DNA from: a virus | Reading direction: 5' to 3' (one strand) | IMG/VR virus record: IMGVR_UViG_3300029951_001066 | Location: 1-35,358 of that record | Length of the DNA: 35,358 nucleotides | Shown here: positions 1 through 8,166 of the stretch, one piece after another | Position numbering within the stretch: position 1 is the first letter of the stretch | Layout: each line of letters begins with the position of its first letter | Made by a program: the position numbers and the translations under genes | Notes under the pieces: generated by a model | What the model was told of the DNA's origin: nothing | The model's input: the letters and a program-made list of their open reading frames with translations, nothing else | Databases searched by the model: none

Positions 1-588
1 GGCTCGATTACCGTTGTCACTCAACCAGCTTCCGGCAGCACCATCGTCGTCAATGGCGTCACCTTCACGTTCGTCAGCGAACTGACCGGCGCAAACAACC
101 AAGTGCTACTAGGCAGCACCGTCGCCGCTACCGCAGCCGCATTGAACGAAGCGCTGGTATCTTGCACTTCGTTCGGTCAATTTGCAGCGGTATCGGAAGC
201 GTCGTACGAAGTCACTGGTGCAGTTGTTGGCGTTACCTTCAACGTGACGGCGGCCGCTGGCAATGCGTTCACGCTTGGAGCAGGAACAGCAGGCGCCGCA
301 ATCACGATGTCCGGCACAACTCTGTTGGGTGGCACCGATGGTATCAACGACTACGTTGCGGTCTCGAACGGCATCGGCACCAACCTGTTGACCAACGCGA
401 AGCCACTGCGTCTGCACCCCGTTTCCAACGCAATTGGCGACACTTCGGACGATTTGGTGATTCCGTTGGCCGCAACTGCCGGCGCGTTGACCTTTGCCTA
501 CAACTTGGAAAAAGAGCGAATTTACAACGTCGACTTCAACGGCTACCCGAACTCGTCTACCGGCCAACTTTTTACGGTTGGAAACTAA
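1..588 (+). CDS. Major tail (tail tube) protein, 3' part only
   Basis: The reading frame is open from the first base and has no start codon in the window, so the 5' end is missing; at least 195 residues are present. It would form the tube of the long flexible tail. Support is mostly positional: it lies directly before the frameshifted tail chaperone pair and the tape measure, the usual place of the tube gene in siphophages. The C-terminus (KERIYNVDFNGYP then LFTVGN) resembles the ending of phage tail tube proteins, where a late beta strand precedes a short tail. The first 40 residues (ITVVTQPASGS, VVNGVTFTFV) look like an inserted beta-rich domain. Its TAA stop is the first triplet of a palindromic element at 586-603. 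The family assignment is an inference from order and these short similarities. Confidence 0.7.
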   Translation, partial: GSITVVTQPASGSTIVVNGVTFTFVSELTGANNQVLLGSTVAATAAALNEALVSCTSFGQFAAVSEASYEVTGAVVGVTFNVTAAAGNAFTLGAGTAGAAITMSGTTLLGGTDGINDYVAVSNGIGTNLLTNAKPLRLHPVSNAIGDTSDDLVIPLAATAGALTFAYNLEKERIYNVDFNGYPNSSTGQLFTVGN

Positions 589-603
589 GTCACAGGTGAC
601 TTA
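586..603 (+). promoter_or_regulatory. Palindromic element A (TAAGTCA-CAGG-TGACTTA)
   Basis: Perfect 7-bp arms with a 4-bp centre; one of nine related elements in the window. Its first three bases are the TAA stop of the tail tube gene. At the offset where copies at 7129 and 22823 have a -10 box this copy has only GCTAAC (605-610), and no good -35 precedes it, so it may act as an operator with a weak promoter or none. It lies 63 bp before the tail chaperone start. Confidence 0.7.
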
Positions 604-623
604 AGCTAACTTTCAACCCAACC

Positions 624-647
624 AAGCCCCGTCTTTTGGCGGGGCTT
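624..647 (+). terminator. GC-rich hairpin, possible weak or attenuating terminator
   Basis: AAGCCCCG (624-631) pairs with CGGGGCTT (640-647) across an 8-base loop rich in T. Only TTATT follows, so the U-tract is poor. Located between the highly expressed tube gene and the chaperone genes, it may reduce downstream transcription or stabilise the 3' end of the upstream mRNA. Function is inferred. Confidence 0.5.
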
Positions 648-666
648 ATTCACAAGGAAATACCAA

Positions 667-1062
667 ATGGCAAAGATTCTGAACCTTGACGCACTGACGC
701 CGGCAGAGACACGCGAGTTAGTGCTTGGCGGCATCACGTACACGATTCCAGAAATGACCGTCGAGAACTTCATTCTGACGACTCAAGCAGCTCAAGCAAT
801 CCCCAAAGACGCAACCCTGGACGTGCAGATTGAAGCCACGGTCGACATGCTCGTGCGTAGCGTTCCCAACCTGCCGCGCGAGGCATTGACTGGCGTTCCC
901 TTGACTACCCTTTCCCAGATCGCCGCATTTGTTCGCGGTAACGATGTCCCAGATCAAACCGACACTTCCGCGCCAGCTCCGGCAGTCGCGACAGATGAAA
1001 CTCCGGCGGCTGACCCGGCCTCAGACGCAACGCCAGATGGAGCGGCGCCAGCGGGAAACTAA
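667..1062 (+). CDS. Tail assembly chaperone, short form (lambda gpG-like)
   Basis: A 131-residue protein starting at ATG after an AAGGA ribosome site. It occupies the gpG position: after the tube protein and before the tape measure. The N-terminal 95 residues are the folded part (LTPAETRELVLGGITYTIPEM onward). The last 35 residues are a low-complexity Pro/Ala/Asp/Thr tail, which would act as a linker in the frameshifted form. The last sense codons GGA AAC with the preceding G form the slippery heptamer GGGAAAC, immediately followed by the TAA stop. In lambda, gpG and gpGT together hold the tape measure protein for tail polymerisation. The role here rests on position and the frameshift signal, not on strong sequence identity. 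Confidence 0.82.
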   Translation: MAKILNLDALTPAETRELVLGGITYTIPEMTVENFILTTQAAQAIPKDATLDVQIEATVDMLVRSVPNLPREALTGVPLTTLSQIAAFVRGNDVPDQTDTSAPAPAVATDETPAADPASDATPDGAAPAGN

Positions 1063-1406
1063 CCGGCCCGAAGATTGAAGAAATCGATTTCGGTTTCTTC
1101 TTCTGTCGGGTCATGCACTTTTATTCAATAAGTTACGCCGAAATGATGACGCTCCGGCTCAAGGCGTTTTGGCTTTTGAGTGGAAACGTCGACCGAGTGA
1201 TGGCGCAGGCAGATATGCGCAAGTTGACCATTGCTGTATGCGGGCAGGCTGGCGAAGCTGCAAAAGAATACAGAAAGCAACTGGTCATCGAAATCGGGAC
1301 GATTGTAAAGGCGGAAACAGTAGCGCAAAACGCGCCTTTGCCCTATGAAGCCGAACGTGACGTGGCTGGTTTTGAGGGGTTAAGGATGCTTTCAAAAATG
1401 TTATAG
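667..1406 (+). CDS. Tail assembly chaperone, -1 frameshift fusion (gpGT-like)
   Basis: Slipping back one base on GGGAAAC (1053-1059) takes ribosomes from the gpG frame into the open frame that runs to the TAG at 1404-1406. The product has 246 residues: the 131 of the short form plus 115 more beginning LTGPKIEEIDFGFFFC. The downstream frame has an internal ATG at 1113 but no convincing ribosome site before it, and it stays open across the stop of the first gene, as expected for a fused product. In lambda the T domain contacts the tape measure protein while the G domain recruits tube subunits. The C-terminal part (YAEMMTLRLKAFWLLSGNVDR) is helical, like gpT domains. The tape measure gene follows after 12 bp. 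Confidence 0.85.
1053..1059 (+). promoter_or_regulatory. -1 ribosomal frameshift slippery heptamer GGGAAAC
   Basis: Read in the zero frame as G GGA AAC it is a canonical X-XXY-YYZ heptamer, and the next codon is the TAA stop. Seven bases downstream a stem could form: CCCGA (1067-1071) with TCGGG (1106-1110), and inside it GAAGAAA (1077-1083) with TTTCTTC (1094-1100), separated by a 5x5 internal loop. That spacing is typical of a stimulatory structure. Lambda uses GGGAAAG at the same place. Confidence 0.88.
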
Positions 1407-1418
1407 TTCGAGGTCAGC

Positions 1419-4400
1419 ATGTCTATCGGCAAGGAAATCAAGGTCGTTTTAACCCTGGATGACGCGGGGTTCAGTGTAAAGACCAAGAGCGCTTCCGATA
1501 CAGTCAAGCTGTTGGAAGCGGGACTCAATAGTGTCGGCAAGGTTGCCGAATCACTGGAGGGTTCCGTTTCTGATTTAACGGATAGCATTTCCTCGTTCGG
1601 TGACGGCTTCAAGTCCGTCAACAAGAATCTCGAAGGTATCTCCAAGCAACTAAGCGAGCTTGGCGGCAAGTTCGCTAGTGTTGGCGAAAAGGCAGAAGCC
1701 GCGTCTGATGGCGTCGATACCCTTGCGGCATCCACCAAATCTCTTAACGCAGCGTCACCGGATCGCTGGGCAAAGCTCTATAGCGAGAGCCTGACAACGC
1801 TAGCGCCGGCAATTCGCAGCACAGTTGCCAGCATTCTCCAACTTGATGAAACAAACGCCGCCAGTGTCGCGGCAGGTAAGCGTGCGGCCGAAGGTACTGC
1901 CGCAAACCGTCTGAAGGCGCTGGAGGCGGAACGCGCCGGCAATCTCAAAATCATCGCCTCCCGCGAGGCCATGCTTGTAGAGCTGGAAGCATTGCAAGGA
2001 AAATTAAACCACCTGCATGGCGCGAATGTCGCGCCGGCCAAGAACTACTTTGGAAAGAACGCCGCGAAGGGCGAGCAAATCAAAGCGGAAGCCTTGCCGT
2101 TTGCGCAGGGGGCGAGCGAAGCGGAAGCTGAAGCAAAGCATGTGCAGGCAACCGTTGATGAAATGAAATGGAAGAATGCAGAGATTGAAAAATCGATCGC
2201 ATTAATCCAAGAAGAGGCCGCTGCGTCATCGGTTGCTGCTGCCGTCGGAAAGGCAAATGCCGAAGAGGTGATAAAAATCACCCAGATGAGCGCCAACGCT
2301 GCCCGCGCTGCTGATGCCGAGAAGCGCGCATCAGCGGTAGAGACGGCTCGAACTATCGCCGCAGCCAATCAAGAAGTCGCGGATGCGCAAAAGAGACACT
2401 TCGCGGAGCAAAAAGAGCTAGGCGCCCAATCCAACGATATGTGGAAAGGTTTGGCCGAACTCTACGCCGCCGGCAAGATAGAGGAAGCGCTAAAGGCTTC
2501 AGTCAAGGACGCTGACGAGTACCAACGCATCGTCGATCGTATGCGCGGCGCCGGAATTGACGGTGCCCAAGGCGCGAAGAACACGCTCGAACTGGCAAAA
2601 AAGGTCGAAGATGCAAATCCGAATCTGGGTCGAACCGATTCGCTGAAGATGACTATGGCGGCAACCGCCGGCACAGTAAGCACCGACCAGAAGAACCTGG
2701 GCGTGATTGTTCCAGAGATAGCCAAGGTGCTGACCGTTCTGGAACGGGATTTTCCTGCGCTTGTCGCCAACAAGGAAGATTTCGCCAAGAACGTGATGGG
2801 CGTGATGGAGGCGCGCGGCATTACCCAAGACCCGAAAAAAATGCTCGACACGCTGGACAATCTTGCCCGCGCCATCACATTGAGCCAAGGGAAGATGGGC
2901 GTGCAGGATTACGAAACGCTGATGCGTCGTGGCGGTCCTGGTAATGCGGTTGCGAAAGACAACGAATCGATCCTTTGGGACTATGCGGCAGCGGCGCAAT
3001 TCAAGGTTGCCGGCGGTGGTGGCGGGGGAGGCGCGGGCGGCGTGTCAACCTTTGCCACGATGCAGAAGCAATCCGAGAAACGGGCCGCTGGGGGTGTCGC
3101 CGAAACACAAAACGCAGTCGACCTTCTGACCGAGTTCGGCGTTATTGACAAGAGCCAGCTTCATAAGGCAAATGGGGTAGGTGACGACGACTCGTTGCCG
3201 AGTCATTTTAAAACGGTTGCATACGCCGGATCTGAACACGCGGCCGAGAACATGACCAAGTTCGCAATGGACATGGTTAACGAGGTGAAGAAGAAGCTGG
3301 CAGCATCCAATCCCAACGACTTCCGCTTCTTTGCCCCTGGCGACGACAGAAAGTCAGATGCCGCTCAATCGAGAGCGTTCAACAAATACGCCCAAAGCGC
3401 ATTCAGTAACACAAGCGAATCGCAGTATTATTCGACGTTTGCCTCGCAGGGTACGCAAGACCGGATCGGGAAAGAGGTACAAGCATCCAAAGACGCGCCC
3501 TCGTATGGCAAAGACCAGGAAGAGATAATGAAGTCCTGGGGGATGGCTGTACAGACGACAAACGCCCAATTGGAAAAGTTAGGCGTAGTTGTCGGCAACA
3601 TCCTAATTCCAGTTCTCAAGCCGATGATGGAAGTCGTCACGTCCGTTGTGACTACGCTTCGCGAATTCGGCGAGAACGATCCAACTGCCGCCAAACTCGC
3701 TGTGATTGCCACAGCCGGCCTGGCTGTCAATATGGCCTTTCAAGGCTTCAAGAGTGTATTTGGTGTCGTTGGCAACCTATCGAGTGTGCTGAGTAGTGCG
3801 TCCAACTCTGCAAAGGGGATGGAGGTATCGACCAGCGGCCTTGCGACCTCTACCGCGAGCGCGCGCAAGGAAATGGTCGCCAATCTTGCAACCGCTGAAA
3901 GTTCGGCCCTCGCCCACCGCGAATTGGCACAAATTCAGCTTGCCGAGGCGCAGGCGACGGTATCAAACGCCAAAGGCTACGGTCAGTGGACAAGCGCAGT
4001 CAATCAGCTCATTCCGGCGCAAGCAAACGCTACGGCTAAAACAATCGCGCACACGACCGCGCAGACGGCATTGCAAAATGCACAGAAGGCATCAACACTT
4101 GGCGCGCGGGCATTGAATGGCGCGCTTAGTCTGTTCGGCGGCCCAATCGGTTTAATAATTACCGGGTTGACCGTTGCTATCGGGCTGTGGGATGCGTTCG
4201 GCGACCACGCCGCGACCGCTGCTGAAAAGGCCAAAGAGAAGACCGGCGAGGTTGTCGCGGAGGTCGATCAGGCGATCAAGCGCATGCAGGAAGAGCTGCA
4301 AGTTGCAAGCGGAGGCGAGAATGCGGTAGCCCGCAATAAGATTTCTGACAGCATTTCCTCTGACAAGACAAGTTTGGAGCAAGCGAAGCGGGATGCCGCA

Positions 4401-6719
4401 GCGGCCGAGCAAAACTTCGCAGACACTTCAAAACATGCCGGTGGAGATAGCGGCGAGGTGGCTATTGCCGCGAGCGCCAGTGCCGCAAGCAAAGCAGAAG
4501 CGGCGGTCAAATCGCTTGAGGATGGGATAAAACTCAAGGAGCAGAAGCTCAACGACTTGAACGAGCAAGAAAACAAGAACATTCTTGCTCGCGCAGCCAA
4601 TACTGCAAAAGCGGCCGAACAGGCGCAGAAGCTATTATCGGACGCAACCAAGGCGGGCGCGGCGAAGGCTGACGCTACGAAGGGAGGGGCGACCCCGGCC
4701 GACCCTGGCGCCTTTACGCCGCCTAAGTCGAACTTTTCGCCAGTAAGTAAAGAACGCGCACCCGCAGAAGATCCACTGACAGCGGCGCTCGCTACCGCCG
4801 CAGCCAAGGTCGATGAGCAACAGATCAAGTTGGAGTCCATTATCAGCGGCGGCGAGAAGCTGTCCGATCTGAATGCAGAAGCAGCAGCAGTTATTGAGGG
4901 AAACCGCAAAGCTGGACAATACGACACGACTTCAAGAGATAGCAAGGGCAAAGAAACGCGATCCACGCCAGGCGCAGATTCGTCGCGCATCGCCGACCTA
5001 AAGGCCCAAACAGCCGCCAATATGCTGTTGGCCGAGCAGATCAAAGCCGTTACCTTTGCCAATGAGCGTGTCGCCGCCGCACAGGATGAAACAGACTTTG
5101 CGATGGATCGCCTCGATGATGGCAACTTGTCCAAGCAAACCGACGCCTTCCGCGCGCTGACGCGGGAACTGGATCGGGCTGAAGAGCGACTTGGCGCCGG
5201 CGCAAAGGCATTTGAGGCGTGGGGTCAAAAGAAGGACAAGGCGCTTTTGGGGCAGGCGCTTGCCGACGGCGCGAACCAGGCCGCAAACGACAAGCAGTCG
5301 CAAAAGACCGACACCAGCGGCATGTCACACAACGAAGCCATTACGTCAGAGCAAGGTGACGCCAACAAGAAGATCAATGACGTCCTTGATTCGCGCGAGG
5401 ACGCCATCAAGGATAGTCTTGCCAACTCGATTAACGACATCAAGGCAAACCTTGACGCGCAATTAGAGCTGTATAAGGGCAACGACCTGGCGCGGCAGGT
5501 TTTGGAAATGCAAGCAGCGGACCAGATCGAACAGGTCAACCGCCAGGCAAATGTCGTCATCGAGGCGCTGGACGCCGACCGGACGGCCAAAGCAAAGCAG
5601 CAGGCCGCAGAGCTGAAAAAGGCACTCGAAACGCCGATGGATGGCCTGGCGAAGCAATGGGCAGACACGCAGCAGCAATTGCAAGGGCTGCAAGATCAGT
5701 GGGCGAACGGCTTTATCACGTTGCTCGAAACGACCATGCATAAAGGCGAAAGCCGCCTGAAGCAATTCAAGCAAACCGTGTCGTCCTATATGAAGCAAAT
5801 CCTGACCGGCATCATGGATATTGCTATCAAGAAGGCGATGGGCGATTCGATGAAGACCGTCATCGACTCGGCAACGTCTGGACTTCAGTCGGAGTTTGCG
5901 AGCCTGTTCGGCTCGTCGGCACCTAGTGGCGGCACGGGCCTAACGGGATCAAACACGCCCGCGTCCGGCGCGATGACACAGGCGGGCGACTACGGCATGA
6001 GTTCGGCGGCGAGCGGCGTGTCGGGTGCGGCGTCGAACGCGGCGTCGACGGCTTCGCAGACGGCAGCGACAACTTCAGCCACGACAGCGTTGACCGGCTT
6101 AACAACCAGCGTCACGCCATTGGTAACCGGTTTCGAATCGTTGCTCACTACCGCCATCACGCCATTGACAACCGCCGCGCAAGCGTGCGCGACAGCACTC
6201 AACAGCGCAGCTACGTCCGCAGGTGGATCTAGCGCCGGCGGGATAGGCTCGGCCGGCGCCGGCATGATGGGCGGAGCGAGTAGTGCAGGCGCAGCTTCAG
6301 ATGCGGATATGTTCGCTTCTGCCTTTGCGAACGGCGGGATCATGACCAACGAGGGGCCTTTGTCATTGCGCAAGTATGCGAACGGCGGTATTGCAAATAG
6401 CCCGCAGGTCGCAATCTACGGTGAAGCTGGCCCTGAAGCCTATGTCCCGCTGCCTGATGGTCGCACGATCCCTGTGACGATCAATACAAGTGGCGGCTCA
6501 AGCTCCGAATCAGCGAGCGCCGCTCCGGCCATCACTGTCAACGTCATCAATCAAAGCGGGACACAAGTGGCGGCGCAGCAGCAGGGTCAACCGACCATCA
6601 ACGCGGGTCAAACAATCTTGAACGTGGTTCTGACCGCAGTAACGCAACCCGGTAGCTTCCGTACCGGCATGCAGAACGCGCTCAGTTCGTCTTCCTCGTC
6701 GTCCTCTAAACCAGCGTAA
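1419..6719 (+). CDS. Tail tape measure protein
   Basis: A 1766-residue protein, by far the longest tail gene, starting at ATG after GAGGT. Tape measure proteins set tail length and enter the host envelope during DNA ejection. The sequence is dominated by Ala/Lys/Glu/Gln helices (residues about 100-320 and 930-1500) that fit long coiled coils. A Gly run lies near residue 535. Hydrophobic segments occur near residues 725-795 (NILIPVLKPMM, LAVIATAGLAVNMAF) and 900-925 (GGPIGLIITGLTVAIGLW), the expected membrane-active parts. The C-terminus has the motif seen in lambda-type tape measures: FANGGIM, then YGEAGPEAYVPLPDGR, then a Ser run before the stop. No lysozyme or peptidase motif was recognised inside it. 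Confidence 0.93.
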   Translation: MSIGKEIKVVLTLDDAGFSVKTKSASDTVKLLEAGLNSVGKVAESLEGSVSDLTDSISSFGDGFKSVNKNLEGISKQLSELGGKFASVGEKAEAASDGVDTLAASTKSLNAASPDRWAKLYSESLTTLAPAIRSTVASILQLDETNAASVAAGKRAAEGTAANRLKALEAERAGNLKIIASREAMLVELEALQGKLNHLHGANVAPAKNYFGKNAAKGEQIKAEALPFAQGASEAEAEAKHVQATVDEMKWKNAEIEKSIALIQEEAAASSVAAAVGKANAEEVIKITQMSANAARAADAEKRASAVETARTIAAANQEVADAQKRHFAEQKELGAQSNDMWKGLAELYAAGKIEEALKASVKDADEYQRIVDRMRGAGIDGAQGAKNTLELAKKVEDANPNLGRTDSLKMTMAATAGTVSTDQKNLGVIVPEIAKVLTVLERDFPALVANKEDFAKNVMGVMEARGITQDPKKMLDTLDNLARAITLSQGKMGVQDYETLMRRGGPGNAVAKDNESILWDYAAAAQFKVAGGGGGGGAGGVSTFATMQKQSEKRAAGGVAETQNAVDLLTEFGVIDKSQLHKANGVGDDDSLPSHFKTVAYAGSEHAAENMTKFAMDMVNEVKKKLAASNPNDFRFFAPGDDRKSDAAQSRAFNKYAQSAFSNTSESQYYSTFASQGTQDRIGKEVQASKDAPSYGKDQEEIMKSWGMAVQTTNAQLEKLGVVVGNILIPVLKPMMEVVTSVVTTLREFGENDPTAAKLAVIATAGLAVNMAFQGFKSVFGVVGNLSSVLSSASNSAKGMEVSTSGLATSTASARKEMVANLATAESSALAHRELAQIQLAEAQATVSNAKGYGQWTSAVNQLIPAQANATAKTIAHTTAQTALQNAQKASTLGARALNGALSLFGGPIGLIITGLTVAIGLWDAFGDHAATAAEKAKEKTGEVVAEVDQAIKRMQEELQVASGGENAVARNKISDSISSDKTSLEQAKRDAAAAEQNFADTSKHAGGDSGEVAIAASASAASKAEAAVKSLEDGIKLKEQKLNDLNEQENKNILARAANTAKAAEQAQKLLSDATKAGAAKADATKGGATPADPGAFTPPKSNFSPVSKERAPAEDPLTAALATAAAKVDEQQIKLESIISGGEKLSDLNAEAAAVIEGNRKAGQYDTTSRDSKGKETRSTPGADSSRIADLKAQTAANMLLAEQIKAVTFANERVAAAQDETDFAMDRLDDGNLSKQTDAFRALTRELDRAEERLGAGAKAFEAWGQKKDKALLGQALADGANQAANDKQSQKTDTSGMSHNEAITSEQGDANKKINDVLDSREDAIKDSLANSINDIKANLDAQLELYKGNDLARQVLEMQAADQIEQVNRQANVVIEALDADRTAKAKQQAAELKKALETPMDGLAKQWADTQQQLQGLQDQWANGFITLLETTMHKGESRLKQFKQTVSSYMKQILTGIMDIAIKKAMGDSMKTVIDSATSGLQSEFASLFGSSAPSGGTGLTGSNTPASGAMTQAGDYGMSSAASGVSGAASNAASTASQTAATTSATTALTGLTTSVTPLVTGFESLLTTAITPLTTAAQACATALNSAATSAGGSSAGGIGSAGAGMMGGASSAGAASDADMFASAFANGGIMTNEGPLSLRKYANGGIANSPQVAIYGEAGPEAYVPLPDGRTIPVTINTSGGSSSESASAAPAITVNVINQSGTQVAAQQQGQPTINAGQTILNVVLTAVTQPGSFRTGMQNALSSSSSSSSKPA

Positions 6720-6727
6720 GGATCAAT

Positions 6728-7120
6728 ATGTCAACATCAACCATCAGCACGGCGTCACCGGCGCCTTTCTTCCCTGTTCTCTCGACAGAGCAGGACTCGA
6801 AATATTACTCGGTCGAAATGGAAGACGTCGCTGTCGTATCCGATACGGATGGCGGTTATATCGTGTCGCGCGCCAGAACGACCAAGCCGCCGCGTACCAA
6901 GTTCACGAGCGGCTTTACGGCAATCAGCAACGCCGATATGCAGTTGCTCCAGGCGTTTTACGCTTCAGTCCAGGGCGGCTCGGTGATTTTTGGGTGGAAT
7001 GACCCGATCTCGGCCACGACCTATCAGGTGCGCTTCATGGACAAAAAGCTCAATTTCAAGTACACCGGTGTCGGCTTCTCTAGCCTGTGGGACGTACAGT
7101 TCACGCTTCAATCGGTTTAA
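6728..7120 (+). CDS. Minor tail protein, gpM-like
   Basis: A 130-residue protein 8 bp after the tape measure, with an AAGGAT ribosome site. It is rich in beta structure and has the features of the lambda gpM family: an N-terminal FFPVLSTEQDSKYYSVEMEDV, a central segment describing a jelly-like fold, and a C-terminus of alternating hydrophobics (LWDVQFTLQSV). gpM helps complete the tail tip together with gpL, which is the next gene. Function comes from family resemblance and gene order (tape measure, M, L, K, I/J). It ends the transcription unit that begins at the chaperone genes; a promoter/operator element follows directly. Confidence 0.8.
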   Translation: MSTSTISTASPAPFFPVLSTEQDSKYYSVEMEDVAVVSDTDGGYIVSRARTTKPPRTKFTSGFTAISNADMQLLQAFYASVQGGSVIFGWNDPISATTYQVRFMDKKLNFKYTGVGFSSLWDVQFTLQSV

Positions 7121-7124
7121 TGTG

Positions 7125-7153
7125 TTGATAAGTCATCGGTGACTTAGTATAAT
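7125..7153 (+). promoter_or_regulatory. Promoter with palindromic element B in the spacer
   Basis: TTGATA (7125-7130), 17-bp spacer, TATAAT (7148-7153). The spacer contains the perfect palindrome TAAGTCA-TCGG-TGACTTA (7129-7146). The predicted transcription start is 7159-7161, that is, at the ATG of the next gene (7160), so the transcript would be leaderless. A factor bound to the palindrome would sit between the two promoter boxes, blocking or remodelling RNA polymerase binding. This is the best promoter match in the window. Confidence 0.85.
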
Positions 7154-7159
7154 CGGACT

Positions 7160-7789
7160 ATGCCTAAATCACTTTCCATTGCCAGCGTAATCGAGAAAAA
7201 CCGGCTCTCTTCGGGCACGCCTTGGCTTATCTGCATCGATATTTCCGTCATCGATCCGGCGTCTGGTACGCTGGTCGAGAAGATTTACCTCGTCCGCAAT
7301 ACGGAAGGGATAGTCTTCAACGGCAACACCTACATTCCAGCCAGCTTCGACATTCAGTTGATCGACGAGTCCGGCAAGCTCAACACGGTGAATCTGGTCA
7401 TCAAGGATTATACCGGCGCCATTCAAGCGCAGATGCAGCTTTATCAGGGCGGTGTTGGCTTTGCTGTCGCGGTCTCTATCGTCAATGCGGGCAACCTGTT
7501 GCAGCCGCCCGAAGTGGTCGAATACTTTCAGGTTGTCGGCGCGTCATCGAGCGTCTACGCGGTCACCTTCTCGCTAGGCGCACCGAACTTGCTGACGAAA
7601 GCATTTCCAAATCGCATTCAGTACCGCGACTTTTGTCAATGGCGCTACAAGGGGCCGCAATGCAACTATACCGGCCCGATGAACGCATGCGACCTTTCAC
7701 TGAATGGCGCGCAGGGGTGCGTTGCGCATGGCAACCAGGCGAACTACGGCGCATTCCCTGGCATCAACACTCAAAACACCAGCGCATGA
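7160..7789 (+). CDS. Minor tail protein, gpL-like, with four-Cys cluster
   Basis: A 209-residue protein between gpM-like and NlpC/P60 genes, the gpL position. The N-terminal 145 residues are a beta-rich domain of the DUF/gpL type (IYLVRNTEGIVFNGNTYIPA). The C-terminal part carries Cys159, Cys168, Cys177 and Cys187 in the pattern FCQWRYKGPQC...AC...GC; in lambda gpL an equivalent cysteine quartet binds an iron-sulfur cluster. There is no Shine-Dalgarno sequence before the ATG, and the -10 box ends only 6 bases upstream, so it is probably translated from a leaderless mRNA. Its TGA overlaps the next ATG (ATGA). Confidence 0.83.
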   Translation: MPKSLSIASVIEKNRLSSGTPWLICIDISVIDPASGTLVEKIYLVRNTEGIVFNGNTYIPASFDIQLIDESGKLNTVNLVIKDYTGAIQAQMQLYQGGVGFAVAVSIVNAGNLLQPPEVVEYFQVVGASSSVYAVTFSLGAPNLLTKAFPNRIQYRDFCQWRYKGPQCNYTGPMNACDLSLNGAQGCVAHGNQANYGAFPGINTQNTSA

Positions 7790-8166
7790 TCGCGCCTAAT
7801 TACGTCGACCTGATCGGTGCGCCATTCGAGTACGGTGGTCGCGGCCCAGGCAAATTCGACTGTTACGGGCTTGTGATGGAAATGCACAAGCGAAGCGGTC
7901 TCATCTTGCCCGACTTCGGCTTTGCAGACGACAAGGCGCTCATTTCCGCAATGATGGGCGTGACGATGCCGCAATGGAAGGAAGTCAAGCCGCGACCTGG
8001 CGCCGTTGTCCTGATTCGGATTCAGGGGCACATATCGCACGTCGGCTACATGATTGACCAGCATCAAATGATTCATACGTGGGAATGTTCCGGTGGTGTA
8101 ACGGTCATTCGCGCCGATCGATGGAAGCAACGAATTGTAGGGTTCTACGAATATGTCGGCAACTAA
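7786..8166 (+). CDS. NlpC/P60 tail peptidase (gpK-like)
   Basis: A 126-residue cysteine peptidase domain. I chose the ATG at 7786 because it overlaps the preceding stop (ATGA); a longer reading of the same frame only covers the gpL gene in another frame. The catalytic Cys26 sits in GKFDCYGLV, His85 in HISHVGYM, and a third polar residue is probably His97. The size fits an NlpC/P60 domain alone; the JAMM/Mov34 domain present in lambda gpK is absent. Such tail-tip enzymes cleave peptidoglycan cross-links during genome entry or tail maturation. The gene overlaps the start of the gpJ-like gene by 14 bp, suggesting coupled translation. Confidence 0.92.
   Translation: MIAPNYVDLIGAPFEYGGRGPGKFDCYGLVMEMHKRSGLILPDFGFADDKALISAMMGVTMPQWKEVKPRPGAVVLIRIQGHISHVGYMIDQHQMIHTWECSGGVTVIRADRWKQRIVGFYEYVGN

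Noticed and set aside
586-603. Palindromes as intrinsic terminators
   Set aside because: Stems are short and AT-rich, U-tracts are missing, and the best copies carry promoter boxes; arm changes are not compensated.
4268-5134. Long minus-strand open frames under the tape measure and other tail genes
   Set aside because: They mirror Ala/Lys-rich genes with biased codon use, have no ribosome sites, and their proteins show only Ser/Ala-rich low complexity.
7222-7785. Upstream extension of the NlpC/P60 frame
   Set aside because: It overlaps the whole gpL-like gene and shows no family features; the ATGA start at 7786 gives a normal NlpC domain.
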